From Octadecabacter dasysiphoniae (lineage in GTDB: Bacteria > Pseudomonadota > Alphaproteobacteria > Rhodobacterales > Rhodobacteraceae), in the NCBI RefSeq assembly GCF_021532615.1, contig NZ_JAKGAQ010000002.1, positions 596,501 through 660,500 of the forward strand: 64,000 nt of DNA, in the 5' to 3' direction. The position numbers and the translations under genes are program-made. Below the pieces are notes generated by a model, which did no database searches, was not told where the DNA came from, and worked only from the letters and a program-made list of their open reading frames with translations. Positions 17,271-26,483 of this stretch are shown one piece after another. The first letter of the stretch is position 1, and each line of letters starts with the position of its first letter.

Positions 17271-18434
17271 ATGACAACTTATGGCCTCACCGACGAACAC
17301 AGCATGATTGCGGGCACCGTTCGCAGTTTCGTTGAAAATGAAATCTACCCCCACGAAGAACTGGTCGAACGCACCGGCGAAGTCCCACCAGAAATCGCGG
17401 ACGAGATTAAGCGGAAGACCATCGAACTCGGGTTTTACGCCTGTAACTTTCCCGAAAGCGCGGGCGGGGCGGGTCTGAACCATGTCGAATTTGCGCTGGT
17501 CGAACGTGAACTCGGGCGCGGTTCGATGGCGCTCAACCACTTCTTCGGGCGGCCCCAAAACATCCTGATGGCCTGTGAAGGCGACCAAATCGAACGCTAC
17601 CGTGATCCGGCGGTCCGCGGCGAACGCATGGACGCCTTGGCCATGACAGAACCGGGCGCCGGATCAGACGTGCGCGGCATGAAATGCAGTGCTGTGCGCG
17701 ACGGTGGCGATTGGGTCTTGAACGGCACCAAACACTTTATCTCTGGCGCGGACCACGCAGACTTCATCATCGTCTTCGTCGCCACCGGCGAGGATCAGAC
17801 CCCGCGCGGCCCCAAAAAACGCATCACGACATTTCTGGTGGATCGCGGCACCCCCGGCTTCACGATCCGCGACGGATACAAATCCGTATCTCACCGCGGC
17901 TACAAAAACATGATCCTAGAATTTGACGACTGCCGCCTGCCCGACGCGCAGGTCTTGGGTGATGTCGACGGCGGGTTCGCCGTGATGAACGAATGGCTTT
18001 ATGCGACCCGCATTACCGTCGCCACCATGTCCGTGGGCCGTGCGCGCCGCGTGTTCGACTACGCCCTTGGCTACGCAGCAGAACGCGAACAATTCGGCCA
18101 GAAGATCGGCAAATTCCAAGGCATCAGTTTCCAGATCGCGGATATGATCACCGAAATTGACGCGGCGGATTTGCTCACCCTCGCGGCTGCAGATCGCCTC
18201 GACAAATGTCTGCCCGCCAACCGCGAAATCGCGTCTGCAAAACTCTATGCTTCTGAAATGCTGGGCCGCGTCACAGACGCCGCAATTCAAATCCACGGCG
18301 GCATGGGATTGATGGATGACTACCCCCTCGAACGGTTCTGGCGCGACGCCCGCGTTGAACGCATCTGGGACGGCACCTCAGAAATCCAGCGTCATATCAT
18401 CAGCCGCGAACTGCTGCGCGCCCTGGGTGCCTGA
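17271..18434 (+). CDS. acyl-CoA dehydrogenase
   Basis: FAD-dependent dehydrogenase introducing a 2,3-double bond into an acyl-CoA. Conserved blocks: AMTEPGAGSDVRGMKC (FAD/substrate), GTKHFISGADHADF, RAREQFGQ-like AAEREQFGQKIGKFQG, and IHGGMGLMDDYPLERFWRDAR. Where many family members have the catalytic Glu in YEGTSEIQ, this one has IWDGTSEIQ with Asp367. The 387-aa length is typical. It lies 103 bases after the aldolase gene and 2 bases before the CoA ligase. Context suggests a betaine-like or short-chain acyl-CoA substrate. Confidence 0.9.
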   Translation: MTTYGLTDEHSMIAGTVRSFVENEIYPHEELVERTGEVPPEIADEIKRKTIELGFYACNFPESAGGAGLNHVEFALVERELGRGSMALNHFFGRPQNILMACEGDQIERYRDPAVRGERMDALAMTEPGAGSDVRGMKCSAVRDGGDWVLNGTKHFISGADHADFIIVFVATGEDQTPRGPKKRITTFLVDRGTPGFTIRDGYKSVSHRGYKNMILEFDDCRLPDAQVLGDVDGGFAVMNEWLYATRITVATMSVGRARRVFDYALGYAAEREQFGQKIGKFQGISFQIADMITEIDAADLLTLAAADRLDKCLPANREIASAKLYASEMLGRVTDAAIQIHGGMGLMDDYPLERFWRDARVERIWDGTSEIQRHIISRELLRALGA

Positions 18435-18436
18435 AT

Positions 18437-20446
18437 ATGGATTTAAAGAGACTGTTTCGCCCTAAAAGCATCGCAATCATCGGTGGGGGCGCATGGTGTC
18501 GCGCCGTCACCGAACAGCTGCAAAAGACAAACTACAGCGGCGACATCTGGCCCGTTCACCCCCGTGCGGGCGACATTTGCGGCCTAACCGCCTACCCAAC
18601 AGCGCTTGATTTGCCGGACGTGCCCGACGCCACATTTATCGGTATCAATCGCGACGCGACGATCGGTGCTGTCGAACGGTTGGCGCGCATGGGGGCAGGT
18701 GGTGCGGTTTGTTTCGCCAGCGGCTTTGGCGAAACAGACGACGGGCACGACGCGAACGCACGCCTGCTGAAAGCCGCCGGAAATATGCCCATTCTTGGTC
18801 CGAACTGCTACGGCATGATCAACGCGCTTGATGGGGCGTCCCTATGGCCCGATCAGCACGCCTGTCTGCCTGTCGAACGTGGCGTCGCGATCCTCACGCA
18901 AAGCTCGAACATCGCGATCAACCTGACGATGCAGAAACGGGGTTTGCCGATTGCCTATGTCGTGACCTGCGGAAATCAGGCCCAAATGTCAGAGGCAAAA
19001 ATCGCCGATGCCTTGCTTGATGATCCCCGCGTCACCGCCATTGGCCTGCACATCGAAGGTTTTTCCGATCTGCCCGCATGGCAGGCCCTCGCGCGAAAGG
19101 CGCACGCAAAAAACATCCCCCTAGTGGCGCTAAAGGTCGGCAAATCCCAAGAAGCCCGCGATGCAACAGTGTCACATACCGCATCCCTCGCGGGCAGCGA
19201 CGCTGGCGGTCAGGCGTTGTTGGATCATCTTGGAATCGCCCGCGTGAACGACCTCCCCACGCTCATCGAAACGCTAAAAATCCTGCACACCGTCGGACCG
19301 CTTCCCTCTGGTCAAATCGCATCGATCAGCTGCTCCGGAGGAGAGGCGAGCCTGATCGCCGATCTCGCCCATGGCACAAACCTCTCATTTCCGCCCTTGA
19401 ACGAAACCCAAACGGCAGCCCTCTCAAACGCCCTTGGACCCAAGGTCGCGCTGGCCAATCCTCTCGATTATCACACCTATATTTGGCGCGACACGCAGGC
19501 CATGACACAGGCATTTTCCGCCATGATAGACCCTAATTTGGCCATGACGTTCCTGATCGTGGATTTCCCCCGCGCTGACCTGTGTGACGACAGCGATTGG
19601 GACTGCGCGATAAACGCCGCGCTACAAACACGCGCTGATACTGGCGGCACAATCGCCATGGTTGCGACGATGCCCGAACTGATGCCGGAACATGTCGCGA
19701 CGCAGTTGATGGCGGGGGGGATCATGCCGCTTAACGGATTGGCAGAAGCCCTCGCCGCGACCCAAGCCGCACACACCCGCACCCCGATGCCCGGCGATCT
19801 GATCGTGCCGACCCCAACGCAAAACGCCAGTGTCCTATCAGAACATGATGCCAAAGTCGCCCTGCACGCGTTTGGAGTTCAAACCCCCATAAGCCGGACA
19901 GGCCAGATCAACGATCTCGCGCAATGGGCTGACGACGCAAACGAAACCTTCGTGCTCAAGACAACAGGCCAGGCCCACAAAAGCGACAGCGGCGGCGTGG
20001 CGTTGTCCCTGCATGGCGGCGATGCTGTGCGCGCCGCCGGGGCAGCAATGGACGGCGATTTATTCCTCCTCGAAGAAATGATCGAAGGCGGGGTCGCCGA
20101 AATCCTCGTTGGAATCGTCAAAGACCCCGCCCATGGGTTTGTGATCACAATTGCGGCGGGTGGTATTTTCACCGAACTGCTGGATGATCGTGTTTCAATC
20201 CTGTCACCGGCAACCAAAAGCCACATCAAACAGAGTCTATTACGCCTGAAAATAGCCAAAATTCTATCCGGATACCGCAACCAACCCGCTGTTGACATCG
20301 ACCAGATCGTCGACGCCGTCGATGCGATCCAGTCCTACGTTCTTGCCAATCTCGACACCGTGGAAGAGGTTGAGGTAAATCCCCTCATCGTCACAACGTC
20401 CCGCGCCATCGCCGCTGATGCTCTCATAAGGAAACGCCATGACTAA
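18437..20446 (+). CDS. acyl-CoA synthetase, NDP-forming type (fused alpha/beta)
   Basis: A 669-aa single chain with the CoA-binding domain first (LFRPKSIAIIGGGAW), succinyl-CoA-ligase-like domains in the middle with the phospho-histidine in SHTASLAGSD (His247), and an ATP-grasp domain at the C-terminus (LSEHDAKVALHAFGVQTP; KTTGQAHKSDSGGVAL; EEVEVNPLIV). Such enzymes join a carboxylate to CoA with formation of ADP and phosphate. It overlaps the hydratase gene by 8 bases. Here it replaces the AMP-forming CaiC-type ligase expected in a carnitine cluster. Confidence 0.9.
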   Translation: MDLKRLFRPKSIAIIGGGAWCRAVTEQLQKTNYSGDIWPVHPRAGDICGLTAYPTALDLPDVPDATFIGINRDATIGAVERLARMGAGGAVCFASGFGETDDGHDANARLLKAAGNMPILGPNCYGMINALDGASLWPDQHACLPVERGVAILTQSSNIAINLTMQKRGLPIAYVVTCGNQAQMSEAKIADALLDDPRVTAIGLHIEGFSDLPAWQALARKAHAKNIPLVALKVGKSQEARDATVSHTASLAGSDAGGQALLDHLGIARVNDLPTLIETLKILHTVGPLPSGQIASISCSGGEASLIADLAHGTNLSFPPLNETQTAALSNALGPKVALANPLDYHTYIWRDTQAMTQAFSAMIDPNLAMTFLIVDFPRADLCDDSDWDCAINAALQTRADTGGTIAMVATMPELMPEHVATQLMAGGIMPLNGLAEALAATQAAHTRTPMPGDLIVPTPTQNASVLSEHDAKVALHAFGVQTPISRTGQINDLAQWADDANETFVLKTTGQAHKSDSGGVALSLHGGDAVRAAGAAMDGDLFLLEEMIEGGVAEILVGIVKDPAHGFVITIAAGGIFTELLDDRVSILSPATKSHIKQSLLRLKIAKILSGYRNQPAVDIDQIVDAVDAIQSYVLANLDTVEEVEVNPLIVTTSRAIAADALIRKRHD

Positions 20447-21221
20447 CCCTGTCAAAACCCGCCGCGACGGTGCCATCCTCGAGGTCACGCTGGACCGCCC
20501 CAAGGCCAACGCGATCGACCTTACGACAAGCCGGATCATGGGCGACATTTTTGCAGAATTCAGGGATGATCCGAATCTTCGCGTCGCCATTCTGACAGGC
20601 GCAGGCGAAAAATTCTTTTGTCCCGGGTGGGATCTGAAGGCAGCGGCAGACGGGGACGCCGTTGATGGGGATTATGGTGTGGGCGGCTTTGGCGGCCTGC
20701 AAGAATTGCGGGATATGAACAAACCCGTCATCGCCGCCGTGAACGGTATTTGCTGTGGCGGTGGCCTCGAACTCGCGCTGTCGGCAGACATTATCCTCGC
20801 TGCGGATCACGCAACCTTCGCCCTACCTGAAATCCGCTCTGGCACTGTCGCCGATGCGGCCAGCGTAAAACTGCCAAAACGCATTCCCTACCACATTGCG
20901 ATGGAACTGCTGCTCACTGGGCGTTGGTTTGATACGAACGAAGCCCTCAATTGGGGTCTGATCAATCACACCTATCCGGCGAACGATCTGATGGCGCAGG
21001 CGTGGGAAATGGCCCGCCTCCTCGCGTCCGGCCCGCCTCTCGTTTACGCCGCCATCAAAGAAGTCGTGCGCGATGCCGAAGATTCGAAATTTCAGGATGC
21101 CATGAACCGCATCACCAAACGCCAATTGGCCAGCATCGACAGTCTCTATTCCAGCGAAGATCAGCTCGAAGGGGCCAAAGCCTTTGCCGAAAAACGCGAT
21201 CCCGTCTGGAAGGGCCGCTAG
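20439..21221 (+). CDS. enoyl-CoA hydratase, close to crotonobetainyl-CoA hydratase CaiD
   Basis: Crotonase-fold enzyme of 260 aa. Several stretches recall Escherichia coli Cai[50 protein letters not shown] and the very end [13 protein letters not shown]. The two acid/base glutamates are present as Glu111 ([10 protein letters not shown]) and Glu131 (FALPEIRSG). The oxyanion-hole region CPGWDLKAA is intact. Family role would be hydration of crotonobetainyl-CoA to carnitinyl-CoA. Start at 20439 has AAGGAAA upstream and overlaps the ligase gene. The last 4 bases overlap convergent aroQ. Confidence 0.85.
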   Translation: MTNPVKTRRDGAILEVTLDRPKANAIDLTTSRIMGDIFAEFRDDPNLRVAILTGAGEKFFCPGWDLKAAADGDAVDGDYGVGGFGGLQELRDMNKPVIAAVNGICCGGGLELALSADIILAADHATFALPEIRSGTVADAASVKLPKRIPYHIAMELLLTGRWFDTNEALNWGLINHTYPANDLMAQAWEMARLLASGPPLVYAAIKEVVRDAEDSKFQDAMNRITKRQLASIDSLYSSEDQLEGAKAFAEKRDPVWKGR

Positions 21222-21652
21222 GCCAACAGCGTCTTTAAACGCCGCAGCGCAAATCCGTATCCTTCAGTGCCGAGCCCCGCGATAACGCCCTCAGCGCGGC
21301 CGGACACATAGGAATGATGCCGGAACCGTTCGCGTTTGTGGATGTTTGAAATATGAACCTCCATCACAGGCCCCTCAAACGCATTCAACGCATCCAGAAT
21401 GGCGACAGACGTATGGCTCAGCGCACCGGGGTTGATAACGATCCCGGCCGCAACCCCGCGCGCTTCCTGAATCCAGTCAACGATAACGCCTTCATGGTTG
21501 CTTTGCCGTCCCTCAACGTCAAAGCCAAGATCACTGCCCAAGGCCACACACCCCGCCACCACATCATCGAGCGTTTCAGACCCGTAGATTTCCGGTTGGC
21601 GTTGCCCAAGAAGGTTCAAGTTCGGGCCATTGATCAGCAGAATTTTTGTCAT
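21218..21652 (-). CDS. aroQ: 3-dehydroquinate dehydratase, type II
   Basis: Dodecameric type II dehydroquinase of the shikimate pathway, 144 aa. The catalytic Arg/Tyr loop is [18 protein letters not shown], followed by [31 protein letters not shown] and [20 protein letters not shown]. All expected active-site residues are seen. It overlaps the preceding plus-strand hydratase by 4 bases at the stop codons and is unrelated to that operon. Confidence 0.97.
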   Translation of the reverse strand: MTKILLINGPNLNLLGQRQPEIYGSETLDDVVAGCVALGSDLGFDVEGRQSNHEGVIVDWIQEARGVAAGIVINPGALSHTSVAILDALNAFEGPVMEVHISNIHKRERFRHHSYVSGRAEGVIAGLGTEGYGFALRRLKTLLA

Positions 21653-21733
21653 GGCGTGACAATCTGATATGCGCGCGCCCCTGACAAGCCCCCTTCGACT
21701 TGCACCGCGCCGCGCCCTGCGTCACGAAAGGGC

Positions 21734-22591
21734 ATGACAAAAACGCTCCTCTCCTTTGGCCACGGCTATTCCGCCCGCGCCCTGACCCGCCTGCTCTCCG
21801 ATGATTGGCGCGTCATCGGCACCACCCGCAGCGAAGAAAAGGCCGCCGCCTTGATGGCCGAAGGAACCGAACTGCGCATTTGGCCGGGGGCAGATCTGAT
21901 CCCGGCCCTCAATGCCGCCACTCATGTTCTGATCTCCGCTGGCCCGTCAGAAGCGGGTGATCCTGTCCTCAATGATCTGCGCGCCGAAATCGAAACACGG
22001 CGCGATCAGTTCGAATGGGTGGGCTATCTGTCCACAACAGGTGTTTACGGCGACCATCAAGGGAATTGGGTGGATGAAACCACGCCCCTCACACCCTCCA
22101 CCAAACGCGGCCAAATGCGCGTTGAGGCAGAGGCCGCATGGCAATCCCTCAATCTGCCCCTCCATATCTTTCGCCTTGCCGGCATCTACGGGCCCGGCCG
22201 TGGCCCTTTTGCCAAGGTTCGCAATGGCACGGCACGGCGCATTATCAAAAAAGGTCAGGTCTTTAGCCGCATCCATGTCGCTGACATCGCGCAGATTCTG
22301 GCAGCATCCATCGCCCGTCCAAACCCCGGCGCGATCTATAACCTATGCGACAATGATCCAGCCCCACCAGAAGACGTCATCGCCCACGCCGCAGAACTCC
22401 TCAACCTCCCGATCCCACCCGCGCAGGATTTCGAAACCGCCGACATGACGCCCATGGCCCGCAGCTTTTACGCCGAAAGCAAAAAGGTGCGGAATGATCG
22501 CATCAAAGACGAACTTAGCGTCGAATTAATCTATCCCGACTATCGCGCAGGGCTACGCGCGCTCCTCGCTGCTGAAACTGGCGGCGTTTAA
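21734..22591 (+). CDS. NAD(P)-dependent epimerase/dehydratase-like protein (YeeZ-like)
   Basis: Rossmann-fold extended-SDR relative of 285 aa. The N-terminus LLSFGHGYSARALTRLL is a glycine-rich dinucleotide site (GHGYSA), GYLSTTGVYGDHQGNWVDE holds the family's STTGVYG block, and HIFRLAGIYGPGRGPF the RLxGIYGPGR block, both typical of the YeeZ group. The classical YxxxK pair is not evident in the usual place. Role unknown; often annotated as SDR family oxidoreductase. Confidence 0.87.
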   Translation: MTKTLLSFGHGYSARALTRLLSDDWRVIGTTRSEEKAAALMAEGTELRIWPGADLIPALNAATHVLISAGPSEAGDPVLNDLRAEIETRRDQFEWVGYLSTTGVYGDHQGNWVDETTPLTPSTKRGQMRVEAEAAWQSLNLPLHIFRLAGIYGPGRGPFAKVRNGTARRIIKKGQVFSRIHVADIAQILAASIARPNPGAIYNLCDNDPAPPEDVIAHAAELLNLPIPPAQDFETADMTPMARSFYAESKKVRNDRIKDELSVELIYPDYRAGLRALLAAETGGV

Positions 22592-22655
22592 CACGTCACA
22601 CACTTGCCTCGACGGCGCTGCCACGCCATATCGACCCCAAAGAAGGGACACCGAC

Positions 22656-23426
22656 ATGACGCTCCGTGAAAAGACAGCCGCGCTCTTGGACACGCCGAGG
22701 TTTGGCAATTTCATCATCGGCGTGATTATCTTCAACGCGATCATCCTCGGGCTCGAAACATCCAAGCCGTTGATGGCGTCCTTTGGCCATGTCATCCACT
22801 TGCTGGATCTTGCGTGTCTTTACATCTTTGTCGTGGAAATCGTGCTTAAGCTGTTCGCCCATCGCTTGCGGTTCTTCCGCTCGGGCTGGAACATCTTTGA
22901 TTTCTTTATCGTCGGCATTGCGCTGGTTCCCGCAGCACAATCCTTCTCGGTTTTGCGCGCCCTACGCATCCTGCGGGTGCTGCGCATCATCTCCGCCACG
23001 CCGTCCCTGCGCCGCGTCGTCGAAGGCTTCCTCAAGGCATTGCCGGGGATGGGCAGCGTCTTCATCCTGATGTCGCTGATTTTTTACATCGGCGCGGTCA
23101 TGGCGACGAAACTGTTTGGAAACAGCTTTCCGGAATGGTTCGGCACGCTGGGCGCATCCGGCTATTCGCTGTTCCAGATCATGACGCTGGAAAGCTGGTC
23201 GATGGGCATCGTGCGCCCCGTCATGGAAGTGTACCAATACGCATGGGCGTTCTTTGTCCCCTTCATCATGGTCACAACATTTGCCGTGGTGAACCTGCTG
23301 GTCGGTCTCATCGTAAATTCCATGTCCGAAACCGCGTCAGAAGAATCCAATGCGGCCACGGACGTCTACCGTGACGAAGTCCTCGCTAAACTCGAAGCGA
23401 TCGAAAAACGTCTGGACGAAAAATAA
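22656..23426 (+). CDS. voltage-gated sodium channel of the bacterial BacNav family
   Basis: A six-transmembrane ion channel subunit of 256 aa that would assemble as a tetramer. The S4 voltage sensor carries Arg every third residue (LRALRILRVLRIISATPSLRR, part of residues 100-120). The pore has the sodium-selective filter TLESWSM at 177-183, the form found in NavMs/NavAb-type channels. After S6 (VVNLLVGLIVNSMSETAS) there is a short coiled-coil tail ending KLEAIEKRLDEK. Proposed roles in marine bacteria include sodium-linked motility and pH homeostasis; here the gene stands alone. Confidence 0.93.
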   Translation: MTLREKTAALLDTPRFGNFIIGVIIFNAIILGLETSKPLMASFGHVIHLLDLACLYIFVVEIVLKLFAHRLRFFRSGWNIFDFFIVGIALVPAAQSFSVLRALRILRVLRIISATPSLRRVVEGFLKALPGMGSVFILMSLIFYIGAVMATKLFGNSFPEWFGTLGASGYSLFQIMTLESWSMGIVRPVMEVYQYAWAFFVPFIMVTTFAVVNLLVGLIVNSMSETASEESNAATDVYRDEVLAKLEAIEKRLDEK

Positions 23427-23446
23427 GGGACGGCGGGAGGGGCGCC

Positions 23447-23461
23447 TTTGCCGCAGGCAAA
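23447..23461. other. short hairpin between the convergent sodium channel and dxs genes
   Basis: TTTGCC, loop GCA, GGCAAA forms a perfect 6-bp hairpin within the 49 bases between the convergent stop codons. No U-run follows on the plus strand. It may be a weak terminator or part of a short palindromic element; nothing more can be said. Confidence 0.35.
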
Positions 23462-23475
23462 CAGCGTCTCGCCCG

Positions 23476-25380
23476 TCAGGCCAACTTACCAATCACGCCC
23501 ACGCCCAACACATCCAGCACCTTGGCTTCAATATGTTCGGCGTTCATGGCGGCAGTGTCATACATATCCGCAGGGCTGGACTGATCGATGAAAATATCAG
23601 GCAACACCATAGACCGGTATTTCAGCCCGTGATCAAAAACGCCCGCCTCCGCCAAAAGCTGCGCAACGTGTGATCCGAACCCGCCAACCGCACCTTCTTC
23701 CACGGTGATCAGCGCATCGTGATCCGCAGCCAATTGCAAAATCATGTCACGGTCCAACGGCTTGGCAAATCGCGCATCCGCCACAGTGGGCGTGATGCCC
23801 TTGGCCGCCAACGCCTCACACGCTTTTTCAACCTCTTGCAGGCGTGTCCCGAACGACAAAATTGCCACCTGCGATCCCTCGCGGATCATGCGGCCCTTCC
23901 CGATCTCAAGCGGCTGTGCGTCTGCTGGAATATCAACGCCAACACCTTCCCCGCGCGGAAATCTGAACGCAATCGGACCGTCATCATGGGCAACAGCCGT
24001 CGCCACCATGCGCACCAATTCCGCCTCATCCGCAGCGGCCATCACTACAAATCCGGGCAGGTTCGACAGAAACGCCACATCGAACGATCCCGCATGGGTC
24101 GCACCATCCGCCCCGACCAATCCGGCACGATCAATCGCAAAGCGCACAGGCAGTCGTTGAATGGCGACGTCATGCACCACTTGATCATACCCGCGCTGCA
24201 GGAACGTCGAATACAGCGTGCAAAACGGCTTCATCCCGCCCGCAGCAAGCCCCGCACAAAACGTCACCGCATGTTGCTCGGCAATACCGACGTCAAAACA
24301 CCGCGACGCGAACCGTTCCATAAATTTGGTCAGCCCGGTGCCGTCCGGCATCGCCGCCGTAACCGCAACAATCTTGTCGTCCTGCGCGGCGGCGTTCACC
24401 AAGGCTTCGGCAAACACAGACGTATAAGACGGCGCATTGCTGACCGCCTTTTTCTGCTCTCCGGTGATCACATCAAACTTGCCCGTCGCATGGCCTCGAT
24501 CCGCACGATCCTCGGCGTATCCTTTGCCCTTTTTGGTGATCGCATGGATCAGGATCGGCCCCGTCGCGCGGGTCTTTACGGTGCGCAACACAGACAACAG
24601 CTGCTCCATATCGTGCCCGTCAATCGGCCCAAGATAGGAAAACCCCAGCTCTTCGAACAACGTGCCGCCAACGGTCATATGCTTCAGCATATCCTTGGCG
24701 CGCTTGGCCCCCTCTTGGAACGGTTCGGGCAGGAACGACACCGCCCCCTTCGCCGCCGCCTTGAATTCCTGAAACGGATCACCTGCATAAAGCCGCGACA
24801 GATAAGACGACATTGCGCCCACTGGCGGGGCGATCGACATCTCGTTGTCGTTCAGAATAACAATCAATCGTTTCTTCAAATGGCCGGCATTGTTCAACGC
24901 CTCATAGGCCATGCCCGCCGACATGGACCCATCCCCAATCACGGCAATCGCATCGCCACCTTCGCCGCCCAAATCCCGCGCCACAGCAAACCCCAGCGCG
25001 GCAGAAATTGACGTGCTGGAATGCGCCGCCCCAAAACAATCGTAGGGCGATTCAGACCGCTTGGTAAAACCAGACAACCCATCCTTCTGGCGCAACGTGC
25101 GGATACGGTCCCGCCGCCCTGTCAGAATCTTGTGCGGATAACACTGGTGGCTCACGTCCCAGATGATCTTGTCCTTGGGGGCATCAAACACCGCGTGCAG
25201 CGCCACCGTCAATTCAACCACGCCCAGACCCGCGCCCAGATGCCCGCCCGTTTCAGACACCGTCGATATCGTTTCGGCCCGCAGCTCATCCGCGACGGTA
25301 CGCAATTGCGCATCGCTCAGCCCGTTCAGATCACTGGGTAAATCAATGAGGTCCAACGTCGGAGTATGAGGTCTCGTCAT
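23476..25380 (-). CDS. dxs: 1-deoxy-D-xylulose-5-phosphate synthase
   Basis: TPP-dependent first enzyme of the MEP isoprenoid pathway (pyruvate plus glyceraldehyde 3-phosphate). The TPP-binding motif is [18 protein letters not shown], preceded by [20 protein letters not shown]. The pyrimidine domain shows [17 protein letters not shown] and [18 protein letters not shown]. The 634-aa length is normal. It lies 10 bases after ispA, as last gene of a minus-strand unit that also supplies prenyl diphosphates. Confidence 0.97.
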   Translation of the reverse strand: MTRPHTPTLDLIDLPSDLNGLSDAQLRTVADELRAETISTVSETGGHLGAGLGVVELTVALHAVFDAPKDKIIWDVSHQCYPHKILTGRRDRIRTLRQKDGLSGFTKRSESPYDCFGAAHSSTSISAALGFAVARDLGGEGGDAIAVIGDGSMSAGMAYEALNNAGHLKKRLIVILNDNEMSIAPPVGAMSSYLSRLYAGDPFQEFKAAAKGAVSFLPEPFQEGAKRAKDMLKHMTVGGTLFEELGFSYLGPIDGHDMEQLLSVLRTVKTRATGPILIHAITKKGKGYAEDRADRGHATGKFDVITGEQKKAVSNAPSYTSVFAEALVNAAAQDDKIVAVTAAMPDGTGLTKFMERFASRCFDVGIAEQHAVTFCAGLAAGGMKPFCTLYSTFLQRGYDQVVHDVAIQRLPVRFAIDRAGLVGADGATHAGSFDVAFLSNLPGFVVMAAADEAELVRMVATAVAHDDGPIAFRFPRGEGVGVDIPADAQPLEIGKGRMIREGSQVAILSFGTRLQEVEKACEALAAKGITPTVADARFAKPLDRDMILQLAADHDALITVEEGAVGGFGSHVAQLLAEAGVFDHGLKYRSMVLPDIFIDQSSPADMYDTAAMNAEHIEAKVLDVLGVGVIGKLA

Positions 25381-25390
25381 GACGGCTCCT

Positions 25391-26254
25391 TTAGTGACTG
25401 CGGTTCACAACAAACCGCGCCGCGTCTTTCAGCACTGCGCCCTTGTCACCATAAACAGATAGCGCATCGCAAGCCTGATCCACCAATTCAACTGCGCGGC
25501 CTTTCGCCCCATCAAGGCCAAGAAGCGATACAAACGTGGCTTTTCCAGCGGCTTCGTCTTTGCCGACAGCCTTGCCAACAGCGGCCGCATCGCCGGTCAC
25601 ATCCAGCACATCATCCGCAATCTGGAACGCCAAACCAACGGCATCGCCGTAGGTCTTTAGCGGCGCAACATCCGCCTGCGCCATCATCGCCCCTGCCATG
25701 CAGGACCACGTTAGCAACGCGCCCGTCTTGCCGCCCTGCATCGCAATAATCTCGTCCAGCGTGAACGGCACGGCAGCAGTCTCGGCCGCAATATCCGCAG
25801 CCTGCCCGCCAACCATGCCGGCAACACCCGCTTGTCGCGCCAATGACATCATCAACGCAGCACGCACATCACCGGGAAAATCCGCCTCACCGATCAGCTC
25901 AAACGCCAAGGCCTGCAACGCATCACCCGCCAAAATGGCCGTCGCGTCATCCCAAACCTTGTGAACCGTCGCGCGGCCACGGCGCATATCATCATCGTCC
26001 ATCGCCGGAAGATCATCATGGATTAACGAATAGGCATGCACACATTCAATCGCCGCCGCGACGGGCAACGCGCGCCCGATCCCGTGCAACCGCGCCGTTT
26101 CCATAACGTAAAACCCGCGCAATGCCTTGCCGCCCACAACGCCATACCGCATCGCGTCTGCCAAAGGTGGATGTAGGTCACACCCGATCCGCGCATCCAG
26201 AAAATCCGAAACCGCAGCAGCATCCGCCGCCAACGCCGCCTTAAAATCAGCCAT
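25391..26254 (-). CDS. ispA: polyprenyl synthetase (farnesyl/geranyl diphosphate synthase, IspA)
   Basis: Trans-prenyltransferase condensing IPP with allylic diphosphates. The first aspartate-rich motif is in [18 protein letters not shown] (residues 76-92) and the second in [16 protein letters not shown] near 41-47 binds IPP. The 287-aa length and motif spacing fit farnesyl diphosphate synthase. It overlaps xseB by 8 bases and is followed by dxs, the usual order for isoprenoid genes in proteobacteria. Confidence 0.95.
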   Translation of the reverse strand: MADFKAALAADAAAVSDFLDARIGCDLHPPLADAMRYGVVGGKALRGFYVMETARLHGIGRALPVAAAIECVHAYSLIHDDLPAMDDDDMRRGRATVHKVWDDATAILAGDALQALAFELIGEADFPGDVRAALMMSLARQAGVAGMVGGQAADIAAETAAVPFTLDEIIAMQGGKTGALLTWSCMAGAMMAQADVAPLKTYGDAVGLAFQIADDVLDVTGDAAAVGKAVGKDEAAGKATFVSLLGLDGAKGRAVELVDQACDALSVYGDKGAVLKDAARFVVNRSH

Positions 26255-26483
26255 CCAACGGCGCCGTGCCTGTCGGTTGCCCGTCCCCGTCCAACGTCAG
26301 CTTGGCGACCTTTTCTTCGGCTTCTTTCAGCTTGGCCTCACAGCGGCCTTTCAACAACGCGCCCCGTTCATACAGCGCGATAGATTCGTCCAGCGGCACT
26401 TCGCCACGCTCAAGCTTGCCGACGACCTGCTCTAGCTCGCGCAGCGCGTCCTCGAAACTCATCTCTGCTACATCGCCACTCAT
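26247..26483 (-). CDS. xseB: exodeoxyribonuclease VII small subunit
   Basis: A 78-aa helical protein with the family core SFEDALRELEQVVGKLERGEVPLDESIALYERG followed by the second helix that pairs with XseA (given here only as landmarks SFEDAL and LDESIALYERG). Part of the single-strand exonuclease ExoVII. It overlaps both neighbours (4 bases with the deacetylase-like gene, 8 with ispA), so it is translationally coupled. Confidence 0.94.
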   Translation of the reverse strand: MSGDVAEMSFEDALRELEQVVGKLERGEVPLDESIALYERGALLKGRCEAKLKEAEEKVAKLTLDGDGQPTGTAPLDG

